This document shows, piece after piece, positions 51,473 through 60,062 of a DNA stretch of 64,000 nucleotides. A program made the position numbers and the translations under genes. This DNA comes from Nonomuraea muscovyensis (GTDB taxonomy: Bacteria; Actinomycetota; Actinomycetes; Streptosporangiales; Streptosporangiaceae): NCBI RefSeq assembly GCF_014207745.1, contig NZ_JACHJB010000001.1, forward strand, positions 2,852,001-2,916,000, written 5' to 3'. The stretch's first letter is position 1. Each line of letters starts with the position of its first letter. A model generated the notes under the pieces. The model was not told the origin of the DNA. It searched no databases and worked only from the letters and a program-made list of their open reading frames with translations.

Positions 51473-52933
51473 TCACTTGAGCACCGCCTCCATCACCTGC
51501 TTGGCGATCGGCGCGGCGGTGCCGCCACCGGTCGCCTCGGCGCCCACCCGGGCGGCGCCCGACTCCACGATCACCGCCACCGCGATCTTCGGATCGTTGG
51601 CCGGGGCGAACGAGATGAACCACGCGTGCGGCGGCTTGCCGTCGCTGGTCTCGGCGGTGCCGGTCTTGCCGCCGACCTGCACGCCGGGGATCTGCGCGAG
51701 GTTGGCCGTGCCGTTGTTGACGACGCTGACCATCATCTCGCGCAGCTTGGCCGCCGTCTCGGGGCTGACCGCCTCGCTGAGCTCGTCGGGGTCGGCCTCC
51801 TCGATGTTGTCGCCCTGGCTGTCGGTGACCTTGTTGACGAGGTAGGGCTTCATCACCGTGCCGTCGTTGGCGATGCCGGCGGCGATCATGGCCATCTGCA
51901 GCGGCGTCATCCGGACGCTGCGCTGGCCGATGGCGGACATGGCGAGCCCCGCCTTGTCCTCCTCCTCGCCGAAGTCGCTCTTCGCCACGGTCATGGGCAC
52001 CTCGAGGTCCAGGCCCATGCCGAACTTCTCGGTCTGCTCGCGCATCTTGTCGTAGCCGAGCTTGATGCCGATGTCGCCGAACGGCGTGTTGCAGGACTTC
52101 TCCAGCGCGAAGACCAGCGGCACCTGGCCGGCGCCGCAGGCGGCGCCGCCGTAGTTGGGCAGGCTGATGGTGGTGCCGGGCAGCGGCAGCCGCTGCGGCG
52201 CCTGGACGGTGGTGGTGGGGCCGCGGGAGTCGTCGTCCTCCAGGAACGCCGCCGCGGTCACCACCTTGAACGTGGAGCCGGGCGCGTAGGTCTGGCGGAT
52301 GGTGCGGTTGAGCAGCGGCTGGCCCTCCTGCTTGGCCAGCTCGTCGTAGCGCGTGAACACCTTGCCCTTGTCGGTGCCCGACAGCTCGGCCGGCTCGTAG
52401 GTGGGCAGCGACACCATCGCGAGGATCGCGCCGCTCCTGGGGTCGAGGGCCACCAGCGCGCCCCGCTTGCCGCTCTGCCGCAGCGCGTCGTAGGCGGCCT
52501 TCTGGGCCCGCGGGTCGATGGTGAGGTCGACGTTGGCGCCCCTGGTGGCCTCACCGGTGAACAGGTCGATGCTGCGGCGCAGCAGCAGGTCGGAGCTGGA
52601 CCCGTCGAGCAGCTTGTTCTTGCTCGCCTCGATCGCGTCCGCGCTCTCCGGGGAGAAGAAACCGGTGATGTGGGCGTAGAGCTTGCCCTCGGGGTACTCG
52701 CGGACGAACCTGAAGCGGGTGCTGTCGGTCTCCTTGGACTGGGCGAGGATCACCTTGCCGCCCGCCGTGATCCGCCCTCGCTGCACCGCGTAACGCTCGT
52801 AGAAGTTGCGCTGGTCGCGGGGGTCCTCGGACAGGTTCTCGGCGCGCACCGCCTGGAGGTAGTTGGCGTTGACCATGAGCAGCGCGAACATGGCCAGGCA
52901 GGCCACGGCCACTCGCTTGAGCGTGCTGTTCAT
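51473..52933 (-). CDS. pbpA: Penicillin-binding protein PbpA (class B)
   Basis: Predicted 486-residue transpeptidase with one N-terminal helix. Active-site motifs: STFK (about 222, catalytic Ser), SCN (about 276) and KTGTAE (about 422). It cross-links peptidoglycan together with the RodA/FtsW-type glycosyltransferase encoded just before it, with which it overlaps by 4 nt. Confidence 0.93.
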   Translation of the reverse strand: MNSTLKRVAVACLAMFALLMVNANYLQAVRAENLSEDPRDQRNFYERYAVQRGRITAGGKVILAQSKETDSTRFRFVREYPEGKLYAHITGFFSPESADAIEASKNKLLDGSSSDLLLRRSIDLFTGEATRGANVDLTIDPRAQKAAYDALRQSGKRGALVALDPRSGAILAMVSLPTYEPAELSGTDKGKVFTRYDELAKQEGQPLLNRTIRQTYAPGSTFKVVTAAAFLEDDDSRGPTTTVQAPQRLPLPGTTISLPNYGGAACGAGQVPLVFALEKSCNTPFGDIGIKLGYDKMREQTEKFGMGLDLEVPMTVAKSDFGEEEDKAGLAMSAIGQRSVRMTPLQMAMIAAGIANDGTVMKPYLVNKVTDSQGDNIEEADPDELSEAVSPETAAKLREMMVSVVNNGTANLAQIPGVQVGGKTGTAETSDGKPPHAWFISFAPANDPKIAVAVIVESGAARVGAEATGGGTAAPIAKQVMEAVLK

Positions 52934-54312
52934 CGCTGGAACACCTGCGTCATTCCTTCGTTCTGGATCGCCTGGGGCGGCGGCTGCCGGGCCGCGTCCG
53001 AGGTGCGTACGAGGAGGGCGATCAGGATCCAGTTGGCGAGCAGGGCCGAACCGCCCTGGGACATGAACGGGGTGACCAGGCCGGTGAGCGGGATGAGGTT
53101 GGTCACGCCGCCGACGATGATGAAGAGCTGCCAGGCCAGCAGGAAGGACAGGCCGCCCGACAGCAGCTTGGAGAAGGGGTCGCGGGCCGCGAGCGAGGTG
53201 CGCAGGCCGCGCTGGACGATCAACGCGTAGATCATGAGGATCGCCATCACGCCGGTGAGCCCGAGCTCCTCGCCGATGGCGGCGAAGATGAAGTCGGAGT
53301 AGGCCAGCGGGATCAGCTCGGGGTGGCCCTGGCCGAGCCCGGTGCCGAGGATCTGGCCGTTGCCGAACCCGAACAGCGCCTGCATGATCTGGTAGCTGCC
53401 GCCGATCTCACGATCGTAGAACGCCTGGCTCTCCGGATTGAGCCAGATCTCGAACCGGTCGCCGACGTGGCTGAAGAGCTGACCGGCCATGAACGCGCCG
53501 CCGACGAAGAGCAGGATGCCGATCAGCACCCACGACGTGCGCTGGGTCGCGATGTAGAGCATCACGATGAACGTGCCGAACAGCAGCAGCGAGGAGCCGA
53601 GGTCCTTCTGCAGGACCAGCACGCCCAGGCTGACGCCCCAGGTGATGAGGATGGGGCCGAGGTCGCGGGCCCGTGGCAGGTCGATGAAGAGCAGCCGCCG
53701 GCCGGCCAGCGCCAGGACGTCGCGCTTGGCAACCAGGTAGCCGGCGAAGAAGACGGAGAGCGCGAGCTTGGCGAACTCGGCGGGCTGGATGGTGAAGCCG
53801 AACAGGCTGATCCAGATGCGCGCGCCGAAGAACTCGCGGCCGAGGCCCGGGATCAGCGGTGAGACGAGCAGGACCAGACCGATCAGCCCTGCGGTGTAGG
53901 TGAGCCGCTGCAGCGTCCGGTGGTCGCGCAGCAGGACCAGCGTCACGGTGAAGAGCACGATGCCCACGCCGGTCATGATGATCTGGTTGGTGGCCGAGGC
54001 CGCCTTGTCCACGCCGGTGAGCTCCAGCCGGTAGATCATCACCAGGCCGATGCCGTTGACCAGCGTCACGAGAGGGAGGATGAGCGGGTCCGCCCACGGG
54101 GCGAACTTGGCGAGGACCAGGTAGGCGACGAGCATCAGCCCGCCCAGGCTCAGTCCGTAGGTCAGCATGCCCGCGGGGACCTGGCCGTCCACGGCGAGCC
54201 CCACGTTGGCGTAGGCGAGCATGATGATGCCCACAGCGAACGCCAGCATGCCGAGCTGCGCCACGCGCCGCTTGGCGGGCATGAGGACGGGGGAGTCTGT
54301 CACATCGGTCAT
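52930..54312 (-). CDS. rodA: SEDS glycosyltransferase RodA/FtsW-like
   Basis: Predicted 460-residue membrane protein with ten or more helices. SEDS signature regions include WISLFGFTIQPAEFAKLALSVFF (split), DLGSSLLLFGTF with the catalytic Asp/Gly region, and AAIGEELGLTGVMAIL. It polymerises lipid II with PbpA. Coupled to pbpA (ATGA). A 94-nt spacer with repeated TCTGCGGG words separates it from pstP. Confidence 0.92.
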   Translation of the reverse strand: MTDVTDSPVLMPAKRRVAQLGMLAFAVGIIMLAYANVGLAVDGQVPAGMLTYGLSLGGLMLVAYLVLAKFAPWADPLILPLVTLVNGIGLVMIYRLELTGVDKAASATNQIIMTGVGIVLFTVTLVLLRDHRTLQRLTYTAGLIGLVLLVSPLIPGLGREFFGARIWISLFGFTIQPAEFAKLALSVFFAGYLVAKRDVLALAGRRLLFIDLPRARDLGPILITWGVSLGVLVLQKDLGSSLLLFGTFIVMLYIATQRTSWVLIGILLFVGGAFMAGQLFSHVGDRFEIWLNPESQAFYDREIGGSYQIMQALFGFGNGQILGTGLGQGHPELIPLAYSDFIFAAIGEELGLTGVMAILMIYALIVQRGLRTSLAARDPFSKLLSGGLSFLLAWQLFIIVGGVTNLIPLTGLVTPFMSQGGSALLANWILIALLVRTSDAARQPPPQAIQNEGMTQVFQR

Positions 54313-54406
54313 CTGGGGCTGCTCATCCGGGGCTTCAGGGTCTGTGGCCTTGTCTCTGCGGGGTCTACGGGCTCTGCGGGATCTCTGCGGTCGCTCTCCA
54401 GCGTCT

Positions 54407-55687
54407 CTAGGGCTTCGTCTTCGTGGTGCTGGGGCTCGGCGACGCGCTGGCGGCCGGTGCGGCCTTCTTCTCGGGCGTGACCGCCATGCCGTTGATCTTG
54501 GTGAGGCCCTCGGCGACGCTCGTGACCTCGATGCCGTCCTTGATCAGCGCCTGGTCGGGCTCGGAGAGCTGGGACAGGGGCCTGCCGGTGCGCTGGGCGA
54601 CCTGGAAGAACTGGAAGGGGCCGACCTCCTGCCGGATGCCCTGGAACACCACCACCTCGCCGCCCGTGACGCCCACGAAGAACTTCTCCTGGGTCCACTG
54701 CCAGCCGAAGTAGCCGCCGACGCCCACGGCGACGATGCCGACCCCCAGCACCGAGGCGAGCACGGGCCACACGCGGCGGCGCTTGGCCGGCCGCCGCGCC
54801 GCGCGCGCGCCGGGCTCGTCGTAGCCGTCGTCGTCGGGGATCACCGGCTGCGGCGCGGTCACCGCGCCCGCCTGCCCCGGCGGGGCGTCGGGAGGGGCCG
54901 GATGCAGGCGGTTCATCCCTGCGGCGCCGACGACCGCGGCCTCGGCCGGGGGTTGCTGCCCCTCGGCGATCTCCAGCACGTCGGCCAGGACGCAGGTGAT
55001 GTTGTCGGGCCCGCCGCCCCGGTTGGCCAGGTCGATGAGCTGCCGGACGACCTCTTCGGGGTCGTCGATGTTGGTCAGCGTGGCGTGCAGCGTCTCCGCG
55101 CTCACCACGCCCGACAGGCCGTCGGAGCACAGCAGGTAGCGGTCGCCGATCTGCGCCTCGCGCAGCGTGAGATCGGGATCGACCTCGCCGCTGCCGTCGA
55201 GCGCCCGCAGCAGGATCGAGCGCTGCGGGTGTGTCGCCGCCTCCTCGGGGGTGATGCGCCCGTCGTCGACCAACTGCTGCACCAGCGTGTGGTCGTGGGT
55301 GATCTGGTAGAGCTCCCCGCGTCTGAGCAGGTAGGCGCGCGAGTCGCCGACGTGCACCAGGGCCACCTGGGTGCCGTGCCAGAGCATGGCGGTGAGCGTG
55401 GTGCCCATGCCCTTGAGGCTGGGGTCCCGCCCGACCATCTCGTGCAGCCTGCGGTTGGCGTCGCGTACCGCGGCCTCGATGGCGTTGAGCAGATCACCGC
55501 CCGGTTGGACCTCTTCGAGGGAGGCCATTGCGGCGATGGCGACGGAGCTCGCCACCTCGCCGTGTGCGTGCCCGCCCATGCCGTCGGCGACGGCGAGCAG
55601 GCGGCCGCTGGCGTACGCCGAGTCCTCGTTCCCTTCGCGGAGGAGGCCGACGTCCGAGCGGGCGGCGTAGCGGAGTGCGATGGTCAT
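54407..55687 (-). CDS. pstP: PP2C-type phosphatase PstP
   Basis: Predicted 426-residue membrane phosphatase. The PP2C domain (about 5-240) has RSDVGLLREGNEDS, ADGMGGHAHGE, GTTLTAML, VGDSRAYLLR and GGPDNITCV metal-site motifs. A Pro-rich linker, one helix (about 305-325) and an outer domain follow. It reverses PknA/PknB phosphorylation. Its start overlaps the fhaB stop (ATGA). Confidence 0.92.
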   Translation of the reverse strand: MTIALRYAARSDVGLLREGNEDSAYASGRLLAVADGMGGHAHGEVASSVAIAAMASLEEVQPGGDLLNAIEAAVRDANRRLHEMVGRDPSLKGMGTTLTAMLWHGTQVALVHVGDSRAYLLRRGELYQITHDHTLVQQLVDDGRITPEEAATHPQRSILLRALDGSGEVDPDLTLREAQIGDRYLLCSDGLSGVVSAETLHATLTNIDDPEEVVRQLIDLANRGGGPDNITCVLADVLEIAEGQQPPAEAAVVGAAGMNRLHPAPPDAPPGQAGAVTAPQPVIPDDDGYDEPGARAARRPAKRRRVWPVLASVLGVGIVAVGVGGYFGWQWTQEKFFVGVTGGEVVVFQGIRQEVGPFQFFQVAQRTGRPLSQLSEPDQALIKDGIEVTSVAEGLTKINGMAVTPEKKAAPAASASPSPSTTKTKP

Positions 55688-56154
55688 TTGCGCAATTCAA
55701 TGACTGTCTTGCCGACGCGGATCGGAACTCCGAGCGGCACCGGTGTCGGGCGGGTGACTTTCGAGCGGTCGAGATATGTGCCGTTGGTCGAACCGAGATC
55801 TTCCACGATCCACTGACCGTCCTGAGGGAAGAGCCGGGCGTGCCGGCTGGAGGCGTAGTCGTCGGTGACCACCAGCGTGGCGTCATTGGCCCGGCCAATG
55901 GTGATGGGCGTCTCCGTGAGGTTAATGGTGGTGCCCTGCAGCGGGCCACCTGTCACGACGAGCTGGCGTGGCTCGTTCTTCTTGTTCTTCGGCTTCGCCG
56001 CCGGTTTGGCGGGTTTCGCGGCTTTTCGTGGACCCGCGGAAGCCGTTCGTGACCCGAACAAGTCTGTCCGGATCACGCCGACTGCGGCAATGACGAAGAA
56101 CCACAGCACCGCCAGGAAGGCGAGCCGGATCAGCAGCAGCGTGAGCTCGGACAT
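55684..56154 (-). CDS. fhaB: FHA-domain protein FhaB
   Basis: Predicted 156-residue protein with one N-terminal helix (about 5-27), a basic Lys/Pro/Ala linker and an FHA domain (about 70-156; IGRANDATLVV, SSRHARLF, LGSTNGTYLD). FHA domains bind phosphothreonine, so it reads PknA/PknB signals at the membrane. 17 nt after fhaA. Confidence 0.92.
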   Translation of the reverse strand: MSELTLLLIRLAFLAVLWFFVIAAVGVIRTDLFGSRTASAGPRKAAKPAKPAAKPKNKKNEPRQLVVTGGPLQGTTINLTETPITIGRANDATLVVTDDYASSRHARLFPQDGQWIVEDLGSTNGTYLDRSKVTRPTPVPLGVPIRVGKTVIELRK

Positions 56155-56171
56155 GGACCGTTTGTCTACCC

Positions 56172-56912
56172 CTAATCGCGCCGGAACACCAGTGTCGTAC
56201 GCCCCAGGGTCACTCGCGTGCCGTTCTGGAGCTCGATACTGCGTACCGGCTGGCCGTTGACGAAAGTGCCGTTGGTCGATCCCAGGTCGACGAGGAGGAC
56301 CTGCTGACCCTCGACGCGCAGCTCCGCGTGGTGGCGGGAGACGCCGGGATCGACCAGACGAAGATCGCAGTCGGTGCCCCTGCCGAGCAGGGTCACCGGA
56401 GTGGTCAGCTCGTAGGAGCGGTCACCCTGCGGGTCGTCCTGGGTGGAGACGAGCAGCCTGGGCCGCCCGCCGAAGGCGTTGGGCCGGGACGGAGGCAGGT
56501 CGCTCGCCGGCTGGCGGATCTCGTCCTGCTCGACCGTCGCGCCGCGGATGACGCCGGACCTGATGCGGAACAACCCCACGGCCAGGTCGGAGGCGGTCTC
56601 GAAACGGACCCGGACCGGTCCCACGAAGGAGTAGCCCTGCTCCTTGGCGTACTCCCTGGCGAGGTTGGCCAGCTCGTGGCTGATGCTGTCGGTGTAGACC
56701 TCAAGCCGTTCGCTGTCGGTCGTCGACAGCTCCACCACGAAGTCGTTGGGCACGAGCGTGCGACCCTGGGCGACGATCGCCGCCCGCTCGTCCATCTCAC
56801 GCTGAACCGCGCTGGCGACCTCGACCGGCTGAAGGTCAGATTTGAACGCCCGCGCAAAGGCCCCCTCAACCAAGCCTTCGAGCCTTCGCTCGAAGCGCTG
56901 AAGGACTCCCAC
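56172..56912 (-). CDS. fhaA: FHA-domain protein FhaA (DUF3662)
   Basis: Predicted 246-residue protein. Residues 1-125 are the DUF3662 domain (GVLQRFERRLEGLVEGAFARAF and onward); residues about 160-246 an FHA domain (LLGRGTDCDLRL, SRHHAEL, GSTNGTFVNG). The linker is much shorter than in M. tuberculosis FhaA (527 residues). It binds phosphorylated partners such as MviN. GGAGG precedes the GTG at 56912. First gene of the operon. Confidence 0.92.
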   Translation of the reverse strand: MGVLQRFERRLEGLVEGAFARAFKSDLQPVEVASAVQREMDERAAIVAQGRTLVPNDFVVELSTTDSERLEVYTDSISHELANLAREYAKEQGYSFVGPVRVRFETASDLAVGLFRIRSGVIRGATVEQDEIRQPASDLPPSRPNAFGGRPRLLVSTQDDPQGDRSYELTTPVTLLGRGTDCDLRLVDPGVSRHHAELRVEGQQVLLVDLGSTNGTFVNGQPVRSIELQNGTRVTLGRTTLVFRRD

Positions 56913-57082
56913 CGGGTACCTCCCTTCCTCCGTGCATATGATCGCGGCTCCGGGCGCTCGCGCGCCCGACCCGCTCGTCCCACGACGCGGCCGGCTCGGC
57001 GCTCGTCGGCGCTCGCCCAGCCCCTCCGCTCCCGTGTCTTATGCGATCGTATCCGGGTTCAGTGGCACCGGCTGTTCCGTGC

Positions 57083-57088
57083 TACTGT
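57083..57088 (+). promoter_or_regulatory. -10 box of tRNA-Leu promoter
   Basis: TACTGT, 16 nt before the tRNA 5' end; a weak TTCAGT-like -35 lies about 18 nt upstream. Confidence 0.4.
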
Positions 57089-57104
57089 TTCTCCGCACCC
57101 ACAA

Positions 57105-57187
57105 GGGCGGGTGGCGGAACGGCAGACGCGCACGGTTCAGGTCCGTGTGTCCGAAAGGACGTGAGGGTTCAAATCCCTCCTCGCCCA
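57105..57187 (+). tRNA. tRNA-Leu (anticodon CAG)
   Basis: Full cloverleaf, 83 nt. Acceptor GGGCGGG pairs with CTCGCCC (one G-U pair), discriminator A. Anticodon stem CACGG/CCGTG with loop TTCAGGT gives anticodon CAG. A long variable arm (TCC-GAAA-GGA) identifies a class II tRNA; T arm GAGGG-TTCAAAT-CCCTC. CCA is not encoded (ACCT follows). Situated after the fhaA promoter, as in other Actinobacteria. Confidence 0.95.
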
Positions 57188-57229
57188 CCTCGGTCTCCGG
57201 TGAAATCGGCAGACCCACACTGACGAAGG

Positions 57230-57264
57230 AAGCCCCGGTTCGCAAGAGCCGGGGCTTGTTCTTT
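57230..57264 (+). terminator. Intrinsic terminator after tRNA-Leu
   Basis: AAGCCCCGG (57230-57238) pairs with CCGGGGCTT (57249-57257), then GTTCTTTT. Confidence 0.8.
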
Positions 57265-57443
57265 TCCACAACCCAAGTGCCGGGCCCGTACCCACGGGAC
57301 CAGTCCTACGCCGGGCCGGTTGCGGCCGGCTTGCTCCCGGCCGACGCCGGGCCCGGCCGGTGGGTGTGTTCTTGGCCACATTCGGCGCTCCACCCGGCTG
57401 CGCCCGGCGCCTCGTGCCGGGCGCCGGGCGCATCACAGTCCGG

Positions 57444-58463
57444 TCACGCCGCCTTCGCGCGCGTGTCGAGCAGCTCGCCGATCAGGTCCGTCAGCGTCAC
57501 CAGGCCGATGACCGCGCCGTCCTGGCCGGTGACCAGGGCCACGTGCGCCCGCGCCTCCTGCAGGGCCGTCACGGCCTCGGGCACCTGCGTGACGCACGCC
57601 AGCCTGGGCGCCTGGCGGGCCAGGTCGCCCGCCGTACGGGCGGGCTGGAGCAGCGCGTCGCGGGCGTGCAGGACGCCCCTGACGTCGCCGGGGTCGCCGA
57701 CGAGCAGCCGCAGGTGGCCGCTGTCACGCGCGACCCGCCTGATGTGGGCGGCGTCGGCCGACGGCGGCACGATGACGGCCTCGCCGATCGGCACCATCAG
57801 CCGTTCGATGCCCTCGGCCTGCAGCCGCAGCGCCCGCGTCAGCAGGTCGTGCTCCTCGCGGTCGAGCAGTCCCATCCGGCCCGACTCGCCCACCAGCATG
57901 GCGAGCTGGCGCGGCGTCCTGGTGGTGGCCAGCTCGTCGCGCGGCTGCACGCCGAACAGGCGCAGGATCACGTTCGTCAGGCCGTTCAGCGCCGACAGCA
58001 GCGGCCGCATCACCGTGACGAACGCCCGGAACGGCAGCGTCAGCAGCAGGGCGGCGCGCTCGGGGTGGGTGAGCGCCCACGACTTGGGCGCCATCTCGCC
58101 GATGACCATGTGCAGGAACGTCACCAGGGCCAGCGCGAGCGTGAGCGCGATCGGCATCCGGAGCTGCTCCGGCACGCCGACGGCGGCGAAGACCGGCTCC
58201 AGGGAGTGCTCGATCGCGGGCTCGGTGACCTGGCCGAGGATCAGCGTGCACAGCGTGATGCCGAGCTGCGCGCCGGCCAGCATGAGCGAGAGCTGCCGTG
58301 AGCCGCCCACGGCGGACTTGGCGGTGAGCCGCACCAGGCGGTTGCCGCCGCTCGCCATCTCCTCCAGGCGGTGCCTGCGTGAGCTGACGAAGGCGAACTC
58401 GGCCGCCACGAACAGGGCGTTCAGCGCCAGCAGCGCCAGGCTGAACAGGATGAGCAGCGTCAT
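57444..58463 (-). CDS. CNNM-type membrane protein with CBS domains
   Basis: Predicted 339-residue protein. An N-terminal CNNM/DUF21 domain with about four helices (LNALFVAAEFAFVSSRRHRL; LAGAQLGITLCTLILGQVTEPA, split; MVIGEMAPKSWAL) is followed by a CBS pair (about 205-330). CNNM/CorC proteins move or regulate Mg2+ and similar ions. The HlyC/CorC domain usually at the C-terminus is missing. ATGA overlap with its paralogue upstream shows they form a pair. Confidence 0.85.
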   Translation of the reverse strand: MTLLILFSLALLALNALFVAAEFAFVSSRRHRLEEMASGGNRLVRLTAKSAVGGSRQLSLMLAGAQLGITLCTLILGQVTEPAIEHSLEPVFAAVGVPEQLRMPIALTLALALVTFLHMVIGEMAPKSWALTHPERAALLLTLPFRAFVTVMRPLLSALNGLTNVILRLFGVQPRDELATTRTPRQLAMLVGESGRMGLLDREEHDLLTRALRLQAEGIERLMVPIGEAVIVPPSADAAHIRRVARDSGHLRLLVGDPGDVRGVLHARDALLQPARTAGDLARQAPRLACVTQVPEAVTALQEARAHVALVTGQDGAVIGLVTLTDLIGELLDTRAKAA

Positions 58464-59854
58464 CGGGCGGCCTCCGCGTGCTGTAGCGGCGCCAGCCGCA
58501 CCCATTCGGGCACCCGGCGGTTGAGCGACAGGACGGTCAGCTCGGCCAGGTGCTCATGTTCGTCCTCGGCGAACGGATCGGTCTCGGGCGTGGTGGGCAC
58601 GACGACCTTGTCGCCCTCGTCCGGCATGCGGCCCAGCCGCGCCAGCACCAGCCCGGCCAGCGTGTCGTAGTCGTCGCTCTCGGGCAGCGCGACACCGGTG
58701 GCCCGCTCGACCTCGTCGAGCCGCAGGCTGCCGGGCACGTCCCAGGCGCCGCCGGGCCGCTCTACCACGCCGGCCGGCTCGGGGTCGTTCTCGTCGACCA
58801 GCTCGCCGACGAGCTCCTCGGCCAGGTCCTCGATGGTGATGACCCCGGCCAGCCCGCCGTACTCGTCGATGACGCAGACGATGTCGTCGCCCGCCGAGCG
58901 CATCTCGTCGAGGACGGCCGGCAGCGGCAGCGAGTCGGGCACCAGGCGGGCGGGACGCATGATGTCGCGCACCGGCCGGTCCTCCCACCCGTCGTCCACG
59001 CCGGACGACAGCAGCTCGCGCACGCCGGCCATGCCGGCGACGTCGCCGTCGGCGGCGAGGACGGGATAGCGGGAGTGGCCGCACTCGCGCATCACGCCGA
59101 TGAGGTCGGAGATCGGCTGGGAGTCGCGCAGCACGACGACGCGCGGGCGCGGAACCATGATCTCCTCGGCGATGCGGTCGCCGAACTCCAGCGCCCGCTC
59201 CAGCAGCTCCGACAGCCGGGGCGGCAGTTCGCCGGCCCGGGTCGACTCGGCGATGATCCGGGACAGCTCCTCGGGGGTCGCGCCGTGCTCGACCTCCTCG
59301 ACCGGCTCGATGCCGACGCGCCGCAGCAGCCCGGTGGCCGCCGAGTCGAACAGGCGCACCACGGGGCCGACCACGGCCAGGTAGGCGAGCGTCGAGCCGG
59401 CGAGGGACTTGGCGACCTGCTCCGGCCTGGCGATGCCGAGGTTCTTGGGGGCCAGCTCGCCCAGCACCATCTGCACGACGGTCGCGAGGAAGACGCCGAC
59501 GGCGACGGAGACACCCGTCACGGCGCCGCCGGACAGCCCGGCGTCCACCAGCCAGGGGCGGACGAGGGTCGCGATGGCGGGCTCGGCCAGGAAGCCCACC
59601 AGCAGCGCCGTCACGGTGATGCCGAGCTGGGCGCCGGAGAGCATGAACGACAGGCGGGAGGCCACCCGCAGGGCCTTCTCGGCGGCCTTGTCGCCGGCCG
59701 CGGCCTGCTCGCGCAGCACGCCACGGTCGGCGGCCACGAAGGCGAACTCCTGGGCGACGAAGTAGCCCGTCGCGGCGGTGAGAAGGAGGAGGGCCAGGAG
59801 GCCCATATAGGCGCTCACCACGGTGAGCTCGCAGGGGTACCCGTGCTCGCGCAC
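58460..59854 (-). CDS. CNNM-type membrane protein with CBS and CorC domains
   Basis: Predicted 464-residue paralogue of the next gene. CNNM domain (about 15-205; YFVAQEFAFVAADRGVLREQA, MVLGELAPKNLGIA), CBS pair (about 220-345; VIDEYGGLAGVITIEDLAEELVGEL, split) and a CorC/HlyC domain (about 360-440). The full-length family member; heteromer with the shorter paralogue is plausible. The start is uncertain: GTG at 59854 or tandem GTGs at 59819-59822. Confidence 0.85.
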   Translation of the reverse strand: MREHGYPCELTVVSAYMGLLALLLLTAATGYFVAQEFAFVAADRGVLREQAAAGDKAAEKALRVASRLSFMLSGAQLGITVTALLVGFLAEPAIATLVRPWLVDAGLSGGAVTGVSVAVGVFLATVVQMVLGELAPKNLGIARPEQVAKSLAGSTLAYLAVVGPVVRLFDSAATGLLRRVGIEPVEEVEHGATPEELSRIIAESTRAGELPPRLSELLERALEFGDRIAEEIMVPRPRVVVLRDSQPISDLIGVMRECGHSRYPVLAADGDVAGMAGVRELLSSGVDDGWEDRPVRDIMRPARLVPDSLPLPAVLDEMRSAGDDIVCVIDEYGGLAGVITIEDLAEELVGELVDENDPEPAGVVERPGGAWDVPGSLRLDEVERATGVALPESDDYDTLAGLVLARLGRMPDEGDKVVVPTTPETDPFAEDEHEHLAELTVLSLNRRVPEWVRLAPLQHAEAAR

Positions 59855-59974
59855 GGGCCGCTACTCCAAGGGTCCGGAGTGGACACGATCATCCCTTCCA
59901 TAGAAGTGGTCCACAACGCTAACGACCGCCGCCGCCTCTATGTTTCCGGGGGGACCGTGCGTCGGTTGTGCGTA

Positions 59975-59991
59975 CTTTTCCGTGGGAAAAG
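59975..59991. promoter_or_regulatory. Short perfect hairpin in divergent promoter
   Basis: CTTTTCC (59975-59981) and GGAAAAG (59985-59991) with a 3-nt loop, between the CNNM and LCP genes; a possible operator. Confidence 0.3.
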
Positions 59992-60062
59992 CTTGGCAAC
60001 ACCTCTGCAATGGTCAAGGGATGGACGTAGCGTTTACGGCAACCGAGGGGAAGTAGAGGGAA